A stretch of DNA of 64,000 nt from the NCBI GenBank assembly GCA_016292515.1, contig JAEDIJ010000001.1:54696-118695 (forward strand). Reading direction: 5' to 3'. The notes below the pieces were generated by a model. The model searched no databases. It was not told the origin of the DNA and was given only the letters and a program-made list of their open reading frames with translations. Numbering within the stretch: position 1 is the first letter of the stretch; each line of letters begins with the position of its first letter. Source of the DNA: Victivallaceae bacterium. GTDB taxonomy: Bacteria; Verrucomicrobiota; Lentisphaeria; Victivallales; Victivallaceae. Positions 36,224 to 46,186 of the stretch are shown here, piece after piece. The position numbers and the translations under genes were made by a program.

Positions 36224-37094
36224 GAAAGAAAAAGTTGACCGTTTTTTTGAAACAGTACGCCTCTGGCAGGTCCAGTTTGAAACAAGTTTTTTTCTCCCCT
36301 CGCTGCCCGAACCCTATCTGATCGCGGAAGAGGTGGAAAATTCCCCGGCGTATGTCATGGACGGGCGGAAACGCGCGGCGGAGTCCGGCGGGCAATTCGT
36401 CATTACGCTTCAAGGCAGAGGGCGCATCAATATCGGCGGCAAAACATTCGATCTGTCCCCGGGGAAGACCTTTCTGCACAACCATCACGACCCCGATGTC
36501 TGTTATTATTACCCGCCGGACGCCCGGGAGCCGTGGCGTTTCCTCTGGATGTCCATGGGGGGCGAAAACATCTGTTCTCTCATCGATGCGCTGATCCGGC
36601 GCTTCGGTCATCTTTACGATGTGCCGCTGGACGGAGAACTGGTGCAGAAACTTTTTTCATTTCAAGGCAAAAAACGGCAGATACGCTTTCTGTCGCCGAT
36701 GGACGGAGCGACGCTGGTATTATCGGCACTTCATACGCTTTGCTCATCCGGCAAGGAAGGCGCGTCGGACAAGTCAAGCGCGCTGATCCGGAATGTCCAG
36801 AACATTCTCGCCGTCGAGTACCGTCAGCCGTTGAATGTCAATGTTTTGGCACAGCGATTGAATGTCTCACGCGAACACCTTTCCCGCACTTTCAGCCGCG
36901 AAACCGGAATGACGCTGCAAAAATGTCTTACCCATATAAGAATGCGCGCGGCGGCGGAATTGCTGAAACAGCCGCAACTTACGGTCAAAGAGGTCGCCCT
37001 GCAATGCGGTTATCAGGAGTACTCCGTTTTTTACCGCAATTTCTCTTCGTTTTTCCGCCTGTCGCCGGAAACGTTCCGGACCGAACACCGTTGA
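36222..37094 (+). CDS. AraC-family transcriptional regulator
   Basis: 290 residues. N-terminal cupin-like sugar-sensing domain (about 35-165; GGQFVITLQGRGRINIGGK, SPGKTFLHNHHDPDVCYYYP) and C-terminal double helix-turn-helix (about 190-285; LNVNVLAQRLNVSREHLSRTF; VKEVALQCGYQEYSVFYRNF). Divergent from GH13-GH10, so probably their regulator. No Shine-Dalgarno is visible before the ATG, which lies in a TTGTGATA repeat, so translation may be weak or the bound protein may act directly on initiation. Confidence 0.85.
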   Translation: MKEKVDRFFETVRLWQVQFETSFFLPSLPEPYLIAEEVENSPAYVMDGRKRAAESGGQFVITLQGRGRINIGGKTFDLSPGKTFLHNHHDPDVCYYYPPDAREPWRFLWMSMGGENICSLIDALIRRFGHLYDVPLDGELVQKLFSFQGKKRQIRFLSPMDGATLVLSALHTLCSSGKEGASDKSSALIRNVQNILAVEYRQPLNVNVLAQRLNVSREHLSRTFSRETGMTLQKCLTHIRMRAAAELLKQPQLTVKEVALQCGYQEYSVFYRNFSSFFRLSPETFRTEHR

Positions 37095-37142
37095 CGGCAT
37101 TCGGCTCAAAACGGATCGACCGCTGGCGAAAAACGCCAAAAA

Positions 37143-39791
37143 CTATTTCAGCGACTGGATCAACTCGTCGGTGCGGGTCAATTTTTCCTGCAACTCGGCG
37201 AGTTTCGCGCGGCTGTCGGCAACCACCTGCGGCGGCGCGCTCTGCACGAATTTCTCGTTGGCAAGCCGTCCCTCGGTCGATTTGATCCATTTGACGAGAT
37301 CGGCGCGCTGTTTTTCCAGCTTGGCGACTTCCGCCGCCACGTCGATCAATCCGGCAAGCGGCAAGCGGATGGTGCCGAGCGCGCACAAGTGCGACGGCGC
37401 CGCGCCATTTGCCGTATCGTAGGCTTCCTGCGTCAAAGTGATGCTTTCGGCATTGAGGAGATTTTTGAGCGAATCGCTCTGCGAAGCGAGAAATTCGAGC
37501 GCGGCGCCATCCTGCGCCTCGATATGGAAATTAAGTTTTTTCCCGTCGGCGATATTGTAACTCGCGCGGAGGAAACGCCCGCCGCGCACCAGTTCAAATT
37601 TGCCGTCGATTTTGGAAATCAGCGCGGGATCAACGGCGATGCCCGACACGGTCGGATAACCGGTGAAATCAAGCATTTCGTCATCGGCAACAAAACCCAT
37701 ACGGTGCGCGAGTTCCTCGGTGATGAAAGGCATAAAGGGATGCAACAATTTCAAGATGTTGAAAAGTGTCCAGTCGAGGACGGCGAGCGCACGTTCGCGC
37801 TCCGCACCTCCGGCGCGAAGCGGAAGTTTTTCCGCCTCGACGAACCAGTCGCAGAAATCCGACCAGACCAGATCGTACAATGCGTGCGCGGCGCCGTGGA
37901 AACGGTAGTTTGCCAGTTCCTTTTCGATCGATTCGATCGCGGCGTCGAGTTTGGCGACCATCCAGCTTTCGTCGCCGGAAAGCATCCCGTCGGGCAGTTT
38001 TTTGCCGCCGAGAGCGGAAACGTCGCCCTGCATCTGGCGGAAACGGCAGGCATTCCACAACTTGTTGGCGAAGTTTCTGCCGATCTCGCATTTTTCATTG
38101 CTGTAACGGATGTCCATGCCGACGGGGGCGATGTAGACGATCGAGAAGCGCAGCGCGTCGGCGCCGTAAGTCGCGATCACGTCGAGCGGGTCGGGCGAAT
38201 TACCGAGCGACTTGGAAAGTTTACGCCCGAGATCGTCGCGGATGATACTGGTGAAATAGACGTTGCGGAAAGGTATGTCGCCGAGAAATTCCTCGCCCGC
38301 CATGATCATCCGCGCCACCCAGAAGAAAATGATGTCGGGTCCGGTGACGAGGTCGTTGGTCGGATAGAATTTTTTGAGTTCCTCGGTGTTTTCCGGCCAG
38401 CCCATGATCGAGAAAGGCCACAGCCAGCTGCTGAACCAGGTGTCGAGCACGTCCTCTTCCTGCCGCCATTTGCCGGGCGCCGTCGGCGGATTGATGCCGA
38501 CGTAGATCTCGCCGTTGTCGTCGTTGTAGTACGCGGGGATGCGGTGTCCCCACCAGAGCTGACGGCTGATGCACCAGTCCTGAATGTTTTCCATCCAGTG
38601 GAAATAGGTCTTGCTCCATCTTTCGGGGTAGAATTTGATCTTGCCGGAGCGCACCGCTTCGATCGCCGGCTTGGCGAGTTCGCCCATTTTGCAGAACCAC
38701 TGACTGCTGACAAGCGTTTCGATCGGCACGTTGCCGCGTTCGGAATAACCGACGCTGTGGGTGATCTCCTCAATCTTTTCGAGAAGACCGAGTTCTTCCA
38801 TTTTTTTGACGCACAGATCGCGCGCGGTAAAGCGGTCGAGCCCGACGAATTCCGCCGGGCACTTGTCGTTGAGCGAAGCGTCGGGATTCATGATGTTGAT
38901 GACTTCAAGATTGTGGCGTCTGCCGACTTCAAAGTCGTTGGGGTCGTGCCCCGGAGTGATCTTGACGCAACCGGTCCCCTTGGTCGGATCGGCGTGCTGG
39001 TCGCCGACGATCGGGATCTCGCGGCTGGTCAAGGGAAGTTTCACCGTCTTGCCGATGAGATGCTTGTAGCGCGGGTCGTCGGGATGCACCGCGACGGCGG
39101 TATCGCCGAACATCGTTTCGGGACGGGTGGTCGCGATCAGCAAGTAGCCGCTGCCGTCGGCGAGCGGATAGCGGAAATAGTAGAATTTGCCGGGCACGTC
39201 CTTGTAGATCACTTCCTCATCGGAAAGCGCGCTCTTGGCGGCGGGACACCAGTTGATCATCCGCTGACCGCGGTAGATATAGCCTTTTTCATAGAGGGAA
39301 ACGAAAACGCGCTTGACCGCTTCGGAAAGCCCCTCGTCCATCGTGAAACGCTCACGTTCCCAGTCGCAGGAGCAACCCAAGGTGCGCAACTGGCGGATGA
39401 TCTTGCCGCCGAATTCCTCGCGCCACTGCCAGACGCGGCGGATGAATTCCTCGCGGCCGAGTTCGTCGCGCGTAACGTTTTCCTTTTCTTTGAGGAATTT
39501 GACGACGCGCGCTTCCGTGGCGATGCCGGCGTGGTCGGTGCCGGGAAACCAGATGACTTCCTTGCCCTGCATGCGGGCGCGGCGGCAGAGGATGTCCTGC
39601 AAGGTGTTGTTGAGCACGTGTCCAAGCGTCAGGATGCCGGTGACGTTCGGCGGAGGAATGACGATCGAGTAACCGGGTTTCGCCGACTTCGCGGTGCCGT
39701 GGAAACAATTTTTCTTTTCCCAGACGGGGAACCATTTCTTTTCGACTTCCGCCGGCTCGTATGCCCGCGGCAGGGTGCGGTCTTCACTCAT
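37143..39791 (-). CDS. valS: Valyl-tRNA synthetase
   Basis: 882 residues, normal length. Class I synthetase with the HIGH-type motif PPPNVTGILTLGHVLN, the editing (CP1) domain containing ATTRPETMFGDTAVAV and GTGCVKITPGHDPNDFEVG, the KMSKS-type GRKLSKSLGNSPDPL, the anticodon-binding domain and the C-terminal coiled-coil tRNA arm (about 820-880) specific to ValRS. Located 33 bp after the antiporter gene, on the same strand. Confidence 0.97.
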   Translation of the reverse strand: MSEDRTLPRAYEPAEVEKKWFPVWEKKNCFHGTAKSAKPGYSIVIPPPNVTGILTLGHVLNNTLQDILCRRARMQGKEVIWFPGTDHAGIATEARVVKFLKEKENVTRDELGREEFIRRVWQWREEFGGKIIRQLRTLGCSCDWERERFTMDEGLSEAVKRVFVSLYEKGYIYRGQRMINWCPAAKSALSDEEVIYKDVPGKFYYFRYPLADGSGYLLIATTRPETMFGDTAVAVHPDDPRYKHLIGKTVKLPLTSREIPIVGDQHADPTKGTGCVKITPGHDPNDFEVGRRHNLEVINIMNPDASLNDKCPAEFVGLDRFTARDLCVKKMEELGLLEKIEEITHSVGYSERGNVPIETLVSSQWFCKMGELAKPAIEAVRSGKIKFYPERWSKTYFHWMENIQDWCISRQLWWGHRIPAYYNDDNGEIYVGINPPTAPGKWRQEEDVLDTWFSSWLWPFSIMGWPENTEELKKFYPTNDLVTGPDIIFFWVARMIMAGEEFLGDIPFRNVYFTSIIRDDLGRKLSKSLGNSPDPLDVIATYGADALRFSIVYIAPVGMDIRYSNEKCEIGRNFANKLWNACRFRQMQGDVSALGGKKLPDGMLSGDESWMVAKLDAAIESIEKELANYRFHGAAHALYDLVWSDFCDWFVEAEKLPLRAGGAERERALAVLDWTLFNILKLLHPFMPFITEELAHRMGFVADDEMLDFTGYPTVSGIAVDPALISKIDGKFELVRGGRFLRASYNIADGKKLNFHIEAQDGAALEFLASQSDSLKNLLNAESITLTQEAYDTANGAAPSHLCALGTIRLPLAGLIDVAAEVAKLEKQRADLVKWIKSTEGRLANEKFVQSAPPQVVADSRAKLAELQEKLTRTDELIQSLK

Positions 39792-39824
39792 AGCGCGTTT
39801 TCCTTATGTTGAAGTTTGGTTGTT

Positions 39825-41918
39825 TCAAAAGTTGCGGCGGCGCCCGATGAAAAAATTGCGGATCTCTCCGGGCGGCGAATTCAAAATCGCGTCGAGGTTG
39901 CCCGGCTTGCTGAGCACCGCGGCGACGTGTGCGACAAATTGCAGATAAGGCTCGTCCGCCTCTTTCGGGCAGAGACTCAACACGAAAAAGCGGCTCTTGC
40001 CGTGATCGGGGGAATCGGCTTCGCACCCGTTGCGGCTGATCCCGATCGCGGCGACGAGTTCGCGTACCCCCGTCGTGCGGGCGTGCGGCAAAGCGACGCC
40101 GCCGCCGAGATTGGTCGAAGCGAGACGCTCGCGCTCCAAAACGTCGTTGAGACACGTCTTGGGATCCTGCAAACGGCCGGAGCGGGCGAGCACGTCGACC
40201 AATTCGCAGATCGCCTCCTCCTGCGTTGCGGCGTGCAGATCGTGGATCACGCAGTCGGCGGAAATGATCCTGGCGGCGCGGATCTCCGCCGCCGTCTTGT
40301 TGGAAGTTTCCGTCGCCGCGATCCGGTCGCGGTCGAATTTCGCGGGGGCGATCTCTTCTTTCAAAACCTGAAGCGTACGGTGGAGTTCGATCGTCGTTTC
40401 GTAAACGACCGTACCGATCAGACCGACCATATCGGTCGAGGATTCAAAATCCATTTTGCCGTCGACCAGCGAAAGCATAAAAGTCCGGCGTCCGTGGCGG
40501 AAGTGGATGATCGAGCAATTCCGGTCGAGTTCCGAGTGGAGATACCCCTCCTTGCGGAAGTTTTCGATCAAAGCGCGCAACATATAATCGCGGAAAACCG
40601 TCGACGGCAACGGAAAAACGGTATGCGTCAGCGCCACCGCCATTTTTTCTTTGCGGACGCCTTTTTTGCGGATCGAGAGCGTGAGCGCGAGCAACGGCGG
40701 AGCGACCAGTGTCGTCAAAAGCGTCATAATGATCGCGACGCCGAAAAGCCGCGCGTCGATGATCGGCACATTTTTACCGTCAAGCGTCATCGTCGTCGTC
40801 GCGCCGATCCCGGCGATAATCAATGCGACTTCGCCGCGCGGGATCATCCCGCAACCGATGCGCAACGCGCCGACCGCATTGAAATTCATAAAGAGCGCGG
40901 GGAGCGCGCAACCGATGACTTTGGCGGCGACGGCGACACCGACGTAGATGAGTCCGAACTGCAACACGGAAATGTCGCCCAGCACGCGCACGTCGACCAG
41001 CATACCCATCGCCACAAAGAAAACGGGGACGAGGAAACTGTAAACACCGCGCAGGGAACTTTGGATCGCAAAGGCGATATCGGTTTTGGAAAGGCTCAAC
41101 CCCATCACATACGCGCCGACGATCAGCGCGAGTCCGCACGCTTCAAAGACGCCGGCAAGGATCAGCGCGGAACCGAAAGCGAGTGTCGAAAAAACATTCG
41201 CGCCGCCGAAAAGTTTCAAAAAGTTCGCAAAGCGGTAGGCGATCAGCAGTCCGACGGCGGTAAACCCGAGCCAGATGCCGACGCTTTTGGCGGAAATCAA
41301 GCCGATGCGCCCCCAGTTGACCGCGCCGCCCCCCGCACTGACGCCGACCAACCCCGTGACGATCGCCAGCGCGATGATGCCGAGCACATCGTCGATGACC
41401 GCCGCGGCGAGGATCGTCGTGCCTTCGGGAGAATCCATACTTTTGCGCTCCGAAAGAATGCGCGCCGTAATGCCGACGCTCGTCGCCGTGCAGAGCACGC
41501 CGAGGAAAAGCGCGCGCGGATCCATGAAATCGCAGTGGAGCATCCACATCCCGACGAAATCGCCGAGAGCAAAGGAAAAGATCACGCCGCCGAGTCCGAT
41601 CAGCGTACCGGCGACGGAGTAGCGGAAAAACATCCGCAAGTCGCTCTCCAACCCTGACAAAAAGAGCAACAGGATCGAACCGATCGTCGAGAGCGCGTGA
41701 AGCGGCAAAGAAACCGCCACGCCGCCATCCGCCGGAAGCGGAAAAAACCACCACGGCGCGTGGCAGATGCCGCAGATGAAATAAGGCCCGATCAGAATTC
41801 CGGCGATCAACTCGCCCAGAACGCCGGGTATCCCGATTTTCTGCATCAGATTGCCGCAACAGCGGGCGGCAAATAAAATCACGCCGATCTGGATGACCAA
41901 AAGGGTGATCGCTTCCAT
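39825..41918 (-). CDS. CPA2 cation:proton antiporter fused to a PTS EIIA-like domain
   Basis: 697 residues from the ATG at 41918 (ggagagg upstream). Residues about 1-415 hold 12 or so membrane helices of a KefB/NapA-type antiporter (IGIPGVLGELIAGILIGPYF; TATSVGITARIL; the ion-site region AAVIDDVLGIIAL). The cytoplasmic part ends in a PTS EIIA type-2 domain (about 550-695) with the phospho-acceptor His in GGGVALPHARTTG. It probably exchanges Na+ or K+ for protons, with the EIIA part sensing nitrogen or carbon state. The ion and phosphate donor are unknown. Confidence 0.88.
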   Translation of the reverse strand: MEAITLLVIQIGVILFAARCCGNLMQKIGIPGVLGELIAGILIGPYFICGICHAPWWFFPLPADGGVAVSLPLHALSTIGSILLLFLSGLESDLRMFFRYSVAGTLIGLGGVIFSFALGDFVGMWMLHCDFMDPRALFLGVLCTATSVGITARILSERKSMDSPEGTTILAAAVIDDVLGIIALAIVTGLVGVSAGGGAVNWGRIGLISAKSVGIWLGFTAVGLLIAYRFANFLKLFGGANVFSTLAFGSALILAGVFEACGLALIVGAYVMGLSLSKTDIAFAIQSSLRGVYSFLVPVFFVAMGMLVDVRVLGDISVLQFGLIYVGVAVAAKVIGCALPALFMNFNAVGALRIGCGMIPRGEVALIIAGIGATTTMTLDGKNVPIIDARLFGVAIIMTLLTTLVAPPLLALTLSIRKKGVRKEKMAVALTHTVFPLPSTVFRDYMLRALIENFRKEGYLHSELDRNCSIIHFRHGRRTFMLSLVDGKMDFESSTDMVGLIGTVVYETTIELHRTLQVLKEEIAPAKFDRDRIAATETSNKTAAEIRAARIISADCVIHDLHAATQEEAICELVDVLARSGRLQDPKTCLNDVLERERLASTNLGGGVALPHARTTGVRELVAAIGISRNGCEADSPDHGKSRFFVLSLCPKEADEPYLQFVAHVAAVLSKPGNLDAILNSPPGEIRNFFIGRRRNF

Positions 41919-41957
41919 CTCTCTCAACCTCTCCTCAAACTGAAATACGATTTACAT

Positions 41958-41986
41958 AATATAGCACAAAAAGGAGAGGCTTGCAA
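41958..41986 (-). promoter_or_regulatory. Promoter of the antiporter-valS unit
   Basis: Minus strand: TTGCAA (41981-41986), 17-bp spacer ending in TGTGC, TATATT (41958-41963), extended -10 form; leader about 34 nt. Confidence 0.68.
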
Positions 41987-42020
41987 AAGATTTATCCGCT
42001 TTTTTTACCGGATTTTACCG

Positions 42021-42848
42021 TCAAAAAAGCGATATGCGCGTCCGCAACGTATGAGAGGCTCCGGCGGCGAGATCGACGAAGTTTTCCTTGACGTTGGCGG
42101 CTTCGACGCAGAGCATGGCGCGGTACTCCTCATCTCCGAAGTCGGCGAGGCGTTTCGCCTTGTCGATCCAGGGATTCCAGACGACGGCGGAGCGCGAACC
42201 GTACCGTTCGACGCGGATCTTCCGTTTCCATATCGGGTCGTCGATCACCAGAATTTTGTCATCGGGGGCGCACATCAAGTCCGTTTCGGCATCAAAATGC
42301 AATTTGCCGTCGCGCAAAACGGCGTCGGGAACATCTTCTTCGGCAAGTCCCGTCACCGTGACTTTTCCGATATCGGAAACGGCAAAATAAGTATGCAGTG
42401 CCTCCGTGAGCGCAAGCGGCGCGGCGCCGCAATTTCCGGTCGTCAGCGAGACCGTCAAAGCCGCGCCGACATTGACGTGCAATTGCGCCGTCAACGCGAG
42501 ATCTTTGCGGCGATCGAGAAAAAACGTCATCGAAGTCGAGCCGTCCGCTTCCCGCCGGGCGTTTTTCAGCTCCCACAGGGATATCCGCCCGACGCCGTGC
42601 GCCGGAGTTCCCGCCGCGCCGAACCACGGCCAGCAGACGGGGATCCCGCCGCGGATGGCTTTGCCCGCTTCAAAATTCGCGCAACGGGAGACAAAAAGCA
42701 GATCTTTTTCGCCGCGGGGGACGAAAGAAAGCACCTGCGCGCCGTACTGCGAAATCTCCGCCGCGGCATAGTCGTTTTCGATGCGGTAAAGGAGCAACTC
42801 GCCCCTTGTAAACGGCGTGATGCCAAGGTTTTCCAATTTCACACTCAT
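42021..42848 (-). CDS. Glucose-6-phosphate 1-epimerase / D-hexose-6-phosphate mutarotase (YeaD type)
   Basis: 275 residues of the aldose-1-epimerase superfamily. Motifs: YGAQVLSFVPRGEKDLLFVS, GGIPVCWPWFG, HGVGRISLWEL, the catalytic His in LTEALHTYFAVSDI and the catalytic Glu in MLCVEAANVKE. This set (GGIPVCWPWFG and HG-ArG) is that of the hexose-6-phosphate mutarotases rather than GalM. It interconverts alpha and beta anomers in the cytoplasm. Coupled to gtrA by an ATGA overlap. Confidence 0.86.
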   Translation of the reverse strand: MSVKLENLGITPFTRGELLLYRIENDYAAAEISQYGAQVLSFVPRGEKDLLFVSRCANFEAGKAIRGGIPVCWPWFGAAGTPAHGVGRISLWELKNARREADGSTSMTFFLDRRKDLALTAQLHVNVGAALTVSLTTGNCGAAPLALTEALHTYFAVSDIGKVTVTGLAEEDVPDAVLRDGKLHFDAETDLMCAPDDKILVIDDPIWKRKIRVERYGSRSAVVWNPWIDKAKRLADFGDEEYRAMLCVEAANVKENFVDLAAGASHTLRTRISLF

Positions 42849-43282
42849 CGCTTGACCTCCTCTTTTTTCCGGCGCGAAGCAAAAATCACCCTTTTTTGGA
42901 GAGAAAAACTCACCAGAAACAAAAAGACGTCCACCGCCATTTTCAAAAACGTCGGCTCCGCGGCGGGCAAGAGGTACATCGCGAACCGCGTCCCGTAATA
43001 GGAGCCCGCCAGAATCCCCGCCGCAAGCAAAAGATATTGCCCGAAAGAAAGCAGATCCATTTTGCCCCCTTTGGGACTACCGAAAACGCAATTCCGGTTG
43101 ACGAGATAATTGAAAACGCACGAGATCACCCGGGCGAGCGCGACGCTGACGATCAACCTCGGCAACGGCAGATGCGGCAAGATCCAGTGAAACAAAAGGG
43201 CAAAGCAAGTCAAATCGATGACCGCCGAAGCGACACCGCTCGCCAAAAAAGCCAGGAGTTTCAAAAAGAAAGATCGAAACAT
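42845..43282 (-). CDS. GtrA-family membrane protein
   Basis: 145 residues from the ATG at 43282, 13 bp after the stop of the SGNH gene, without a clear ribosome site, so reinitiation is likely. Four membrane helices (about 5-27, 33-55, 80-102, 108-128) and the family pattern of FxNYLVNRNCVF identify GtrA, a small protein thought to flip polyprenyl-linked sugars. Mid-operon position between the SGNH lipoprotein and the mutarotase. Confidence 0.8.
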   Translation of the reverse strand: MFRSFFLKLLAFLASGVASAVIDLTCFALLFHWILPHLPLPRLIVSVALARVISCVFNYLVNRNCVFGSPKGGKMDLLSFGQYLLLAAGILAGSYYGTRFAMYLLPAAEPTFLKMAVDVFLFLVSFSLQKRVIFASRRKKEEVKR

Positions 43283-43295
43283 CAGAAGTAAAAAC

Positions 43296-46097
43296 TCATT
43301 TTTTGTTGCGCAATTCATCCACGGCGCGGAAAAATTCTTCGCGCGCCTTTGCGGCATCGGCGGCAATTTCCGCGCGCCGTACACGCCATTGCCGATATTT
43401 TTCATAAGTCTTGGGCAAGCCCCATTTGACCGCAAACGGACGCAACACCTCATCCGTTTTGTCGAAATCAGCGGGGTCTACGCCGCGATTGCGCGCTTGC
43501 ATATCGAACCACTGCGTCGTATTGAGGATGCCCTCGACCGACGCGACCAGCTGCAATTTTTCGCGCAGAATTTGCGTCGGAGCATCGACAGCGCCGTTTT
43601 TGCCGAGGTACAGAAGCGGATGCAGTTGCGCGTATTTCCCCACTCCGGGGAGCGCGGGCAGTTGCGAAAACTCCGCCATTTCCGGCGTCAGCGGAAAGGG
43701 GAGCGGATCTTCCGCGGGGAAGCGGTCAAAAAGTTCGTGCACGATCTCGTCGGCGATCAGCCAATGGCCGCGCGCGTCGGGGTGGATGCGGTCGGGCGCG
43801 ACGCGAAGTTCGGGATAATGCGCGTAAAGGCGGCAAAGCACCGTGCGCGTCATCGGAAGCGGAAGTTTTCCGCCGTACTCCTGATGACAAAGCAGCGCGA
43901 GTTTTTCCAGTCCGACGCTGTTGCAAAACGCCAGCTTGTCATCCGGCGCGGGGCGCGTACCGTATTCGTCGTAGGGGAAAGGCGGCAAAAGCACGACGTC
44001 GATGCCGCGTTTCTGCAACGCGTCGATGATTTTTTTAAGATTCGTCCGATAACTTTCGATGCCGTACAGCCGCCGCTTCGCCTGATCGACACTTTGCGGC
44101 CAGAGCGTGCGGTAGTCCTCGCGCCCGACGTCATTCATCCCGTAACCGAGGATGACGGCATTAGGTTTGAGCGCGAGAATTTCCTCAATGTGTTCATACC
44201 CCCAGGCGGCGGTCGTACCGCTGACGCCGGCGTTGACGACTTCGATGCGGCGCGCGGGGAAGCGGCAGGCAAGATAAAGTTGCAGTTCATAGGAAAAAGT
44301 CCCCGCCGCCACGATGCTGGCGCCCATACAGACGATTTTTTTCCATTTCAGCGGCTCCAACCGGCGGTCGTCCAGATCGGTCTTGCAGCGCAACACGCCA
44401 TTTTGATCGTAATAAAAGATGAATCCGCGGGGCTTGACGTTTTCCCGGACAGTGCCCGAAATCGAATTGTCCAAACTTTTCAACGCATTTTCCGGCGCAC
44501 TGAAAACGATTTCCGGCGCGCGGATGACGTTTTGCCGCAATGTGACGCAATCGGAATTGACAAGATCGAAAGTCATCTTTGCCGGTGCGGTAAAGGTATT
44601 GCCGGAAACCGTGATATTTCCGGCGCGGTTGACCATCAGCGGGAAAAAACTTCCGACGGTGTTGTTTTCAATTCTGGTCTTTTCGGTCGTTTCGTCAAGG
44701 TAGATCGCGTGGCGCAGTCCGTCCGCCGGCAACTCCCCGATCCGGTTGCCGGAAATTTCCGCGTCTTTGCCGCCGCCGAGATAGATGGCGGCGCCGTCGT
44801 TGCGTTGAAGCATCACCTGCCGGATGCGGTTGCCGGAAATTTTCGCGTTGCCGACGGCAAAAACGCCGCAGGACGCCGTCTGAATGATCTCATTTCCGGA
44901 AACGACCGCATTTTCCCCCGTCGCACAGACCGCGATCTGCCCGATCTGCGCAAAAACGTTGTCGCGCACGGCAAGATCCCGGACGTTTTCGCTCCATATC
45001 CCGAATGCGCCGACGTCGTGCATCCGGGATTTTTCCACCGTGATCCTGCCGCCGCCGGAAATTTCGACCGCCGTGCCGGCGACGTCGCGCACGGTGATGC
45101 CGGACAAAGAGATATCCGTGCAGTCAACGACCTCGACGGCGGGCAACGCCCTGCCCGACGTTTCCCCGCGGATCGCGCCCCGGCGGCGCAAATCGGCGTT
45201 GGCGCAAAAGAAATCAAGTTTTTGCACCGTGATTTTTTCGGAATTTTGAATTTTCAGAAGCGGCTCCGTAACCGCCGCCACCGCATGGAAATTGTCGGGG
45301 ACTTCCCCGCTTTGCGGCAGATAAAAAATTTCCCGCGTCGCGCGGTGATAATGCCATTTCCCCGGCGCCATTCCCTGCTCGATGTTGTGGATGCGGTACT
45401 CTTTGCGGAGCGATGCTCCGGCGGGGTGCGTCAAAGGTTCGGCAAAAGTCATTTCCCACAAATTGGGATCGTAGTTTTTGATATGAACGAGAGAAACTTC
45501 GCGGCCGTGGGAAACTTCGACATCGGCGTCGGCAGGCTCGAAATCGGGCAGATCGTCGGGCGTCACGCTCATTCTGGTCAACTCGAGATCCGTCGGAGGA
45601 CGATCCCAACCGCCTGATTGCCGTCCGAGCCAGACAAGATCGCTATGATCAAGATTTTTCAGCCATCCCGACTTGGGAAAAACGGCGCGTTCGCGCTTTC
45701 CGGAGCCGTGGACAAAGAGGAGATAAGGTTCCGGCAGATTTTCCGGCAGACGCGCCACCCAGTAACGCTCGTTTTCGACTTCGTGAAACGCCAATTCGAC
45801 GCCGCCGGAAAAGACCGTTTCGCCGCTGCCGCACAGGGTGAGCCCCCGATCTCTTTCATCGAGGATCACGGGGGAAGAAAGCGCGACGACGCCGTTTTCA
45901 ACGCGGATCGTCCGCGCGGATGTCATCTTGCGCGAAACTTCGATCGCATCGCGCAACGCCGCCTCGGTCGCGGCGCAACAGATCAGACTGTCGTCCTCGC
46001 GGACAACGCTCTTTTCCGTCTTGGATTCCTCTTTGCACCCGGCAAAGAAAAGGATGCCCGCAAGCATCCCGAAAAAATATCGTTTCACGTCAAACAC
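43296..46097 (-). CDS. Lipoprotein with parallel beta-helix and SGNH hydrolase domains
   Basis: 933 residues. The lipobox FFAGC (Cys21) predicts lipidation. Residues about 40-560 form a right-handed beta-helix of the kind found in lyases and epimerases (ISLSGITVRDVAGTAVEISG; AEISGNRIGELPADGLRHAI). Residues about 585-790 are an SGNH esterase: block I CMGASIVAAGTFS with Ser near 594, block III GYGMNDVGRED near 651, block V APDRIHPDARGH near 770. Asp of the usual GDS is Ala here; the Ser, Asn and DxxH positions are kept. The C-terminal 140 residues are helical and unassigned. It probably deacylates a polysaccharide that the helix binds. Confidence 0.78.
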   Translation of the reverse strand: MFDVKRYFFGMLAGILFFAGCKEESKTEKSVVREDDSLICCAATEAALRDAIEVSRKMTSARTIRVENGVVALSSPVILDERDRGLTLCGSGETVFSGGVELAFHEVENERYWVARLPENLPEPYLLFVHGSGKRERAVFPKSGWLKNLDHSDLVWLGRQSGGWDRPPTDLELTRMSVTPDDLPDFEPADADVEVSHGREVSLVHIKNYDPNLWEMTFAEPLTHPAGASLRKEYRIHNIEQGMAPGKWHYHRATREIFYLPQSGEVPDNFHAVAAVTEPLLKIQNSEKITVQKLDFFCANADLRRRGAIRGETSGRALPAVEVVDCTDISLSGITVRDVAGTAVEISGGGRITVEKSRMHDVGAFGIWSENVRDLAVRDNVFAQIGQIAVCATGENAVVSGNEIIQTASCGVFAVGNAKISGNRIRQVMLQRNDGAAIYLGGGKDAEISGNRIGELPADGLRHAIYLDETTEKTRIENNTVGSFFPLMVNRAGNITVSGNTFTAPAKMTFDLVNSDCVTLRQNVIRAPEIVFSAPENALKSLDNSISGTVRENVKPRGFIFYYDQNGVLRCKTDLDDRRLEPLKWKKIVCMGASIVAAGTFSYELQLYLACRFPARRIEVVNAGVSGTTAAWGYEHIEEILALKPNAVILGYGMNDVGREDYRTLWPQSVDQAKRRLYGIESYRTNLKKIIDALQKRGIDVVLLPPFPYDEYGTRPAPDDKLAFCNSVGLEKLALLCHQEYGGKLPLPMTRTVLCRLYAHYPELRVAPDRIHPDARGHWLIADEIVHELFDRFPAEDPLPFPLTPEMAEFSQLPALPGVGKYAQLHPLLYLGKNGAVDAPTQILREKLQLVASVEGILNTTQWFDMQARNRGVDPADFDKTDEVLRPFAVKWGLPKTYEKYRQWRVRRAEIAADAAKAREEFFRAVDELRNKK

Positions 46098-46122
46098 CGC
46101 CGATTAGTTTTGTTGCATAAAT

Positions 46123-46151
46123 AATTTAATGCAAGGTATACGCTTTTTCAA
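46123..46151 (-). promoter_or_regulatory. Promoter of the beta-helix/SGNH operon
   Basis: Minus strand: TTGAAA (46146-46151), 17-bp spacer, TAAATT (46123-46128); leader about 19 nt. Confidence 0.55.
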
Positions 46152-46186
46152 GCGCACGGCGGCAAAAGAACGCATTAAAACGCGTG

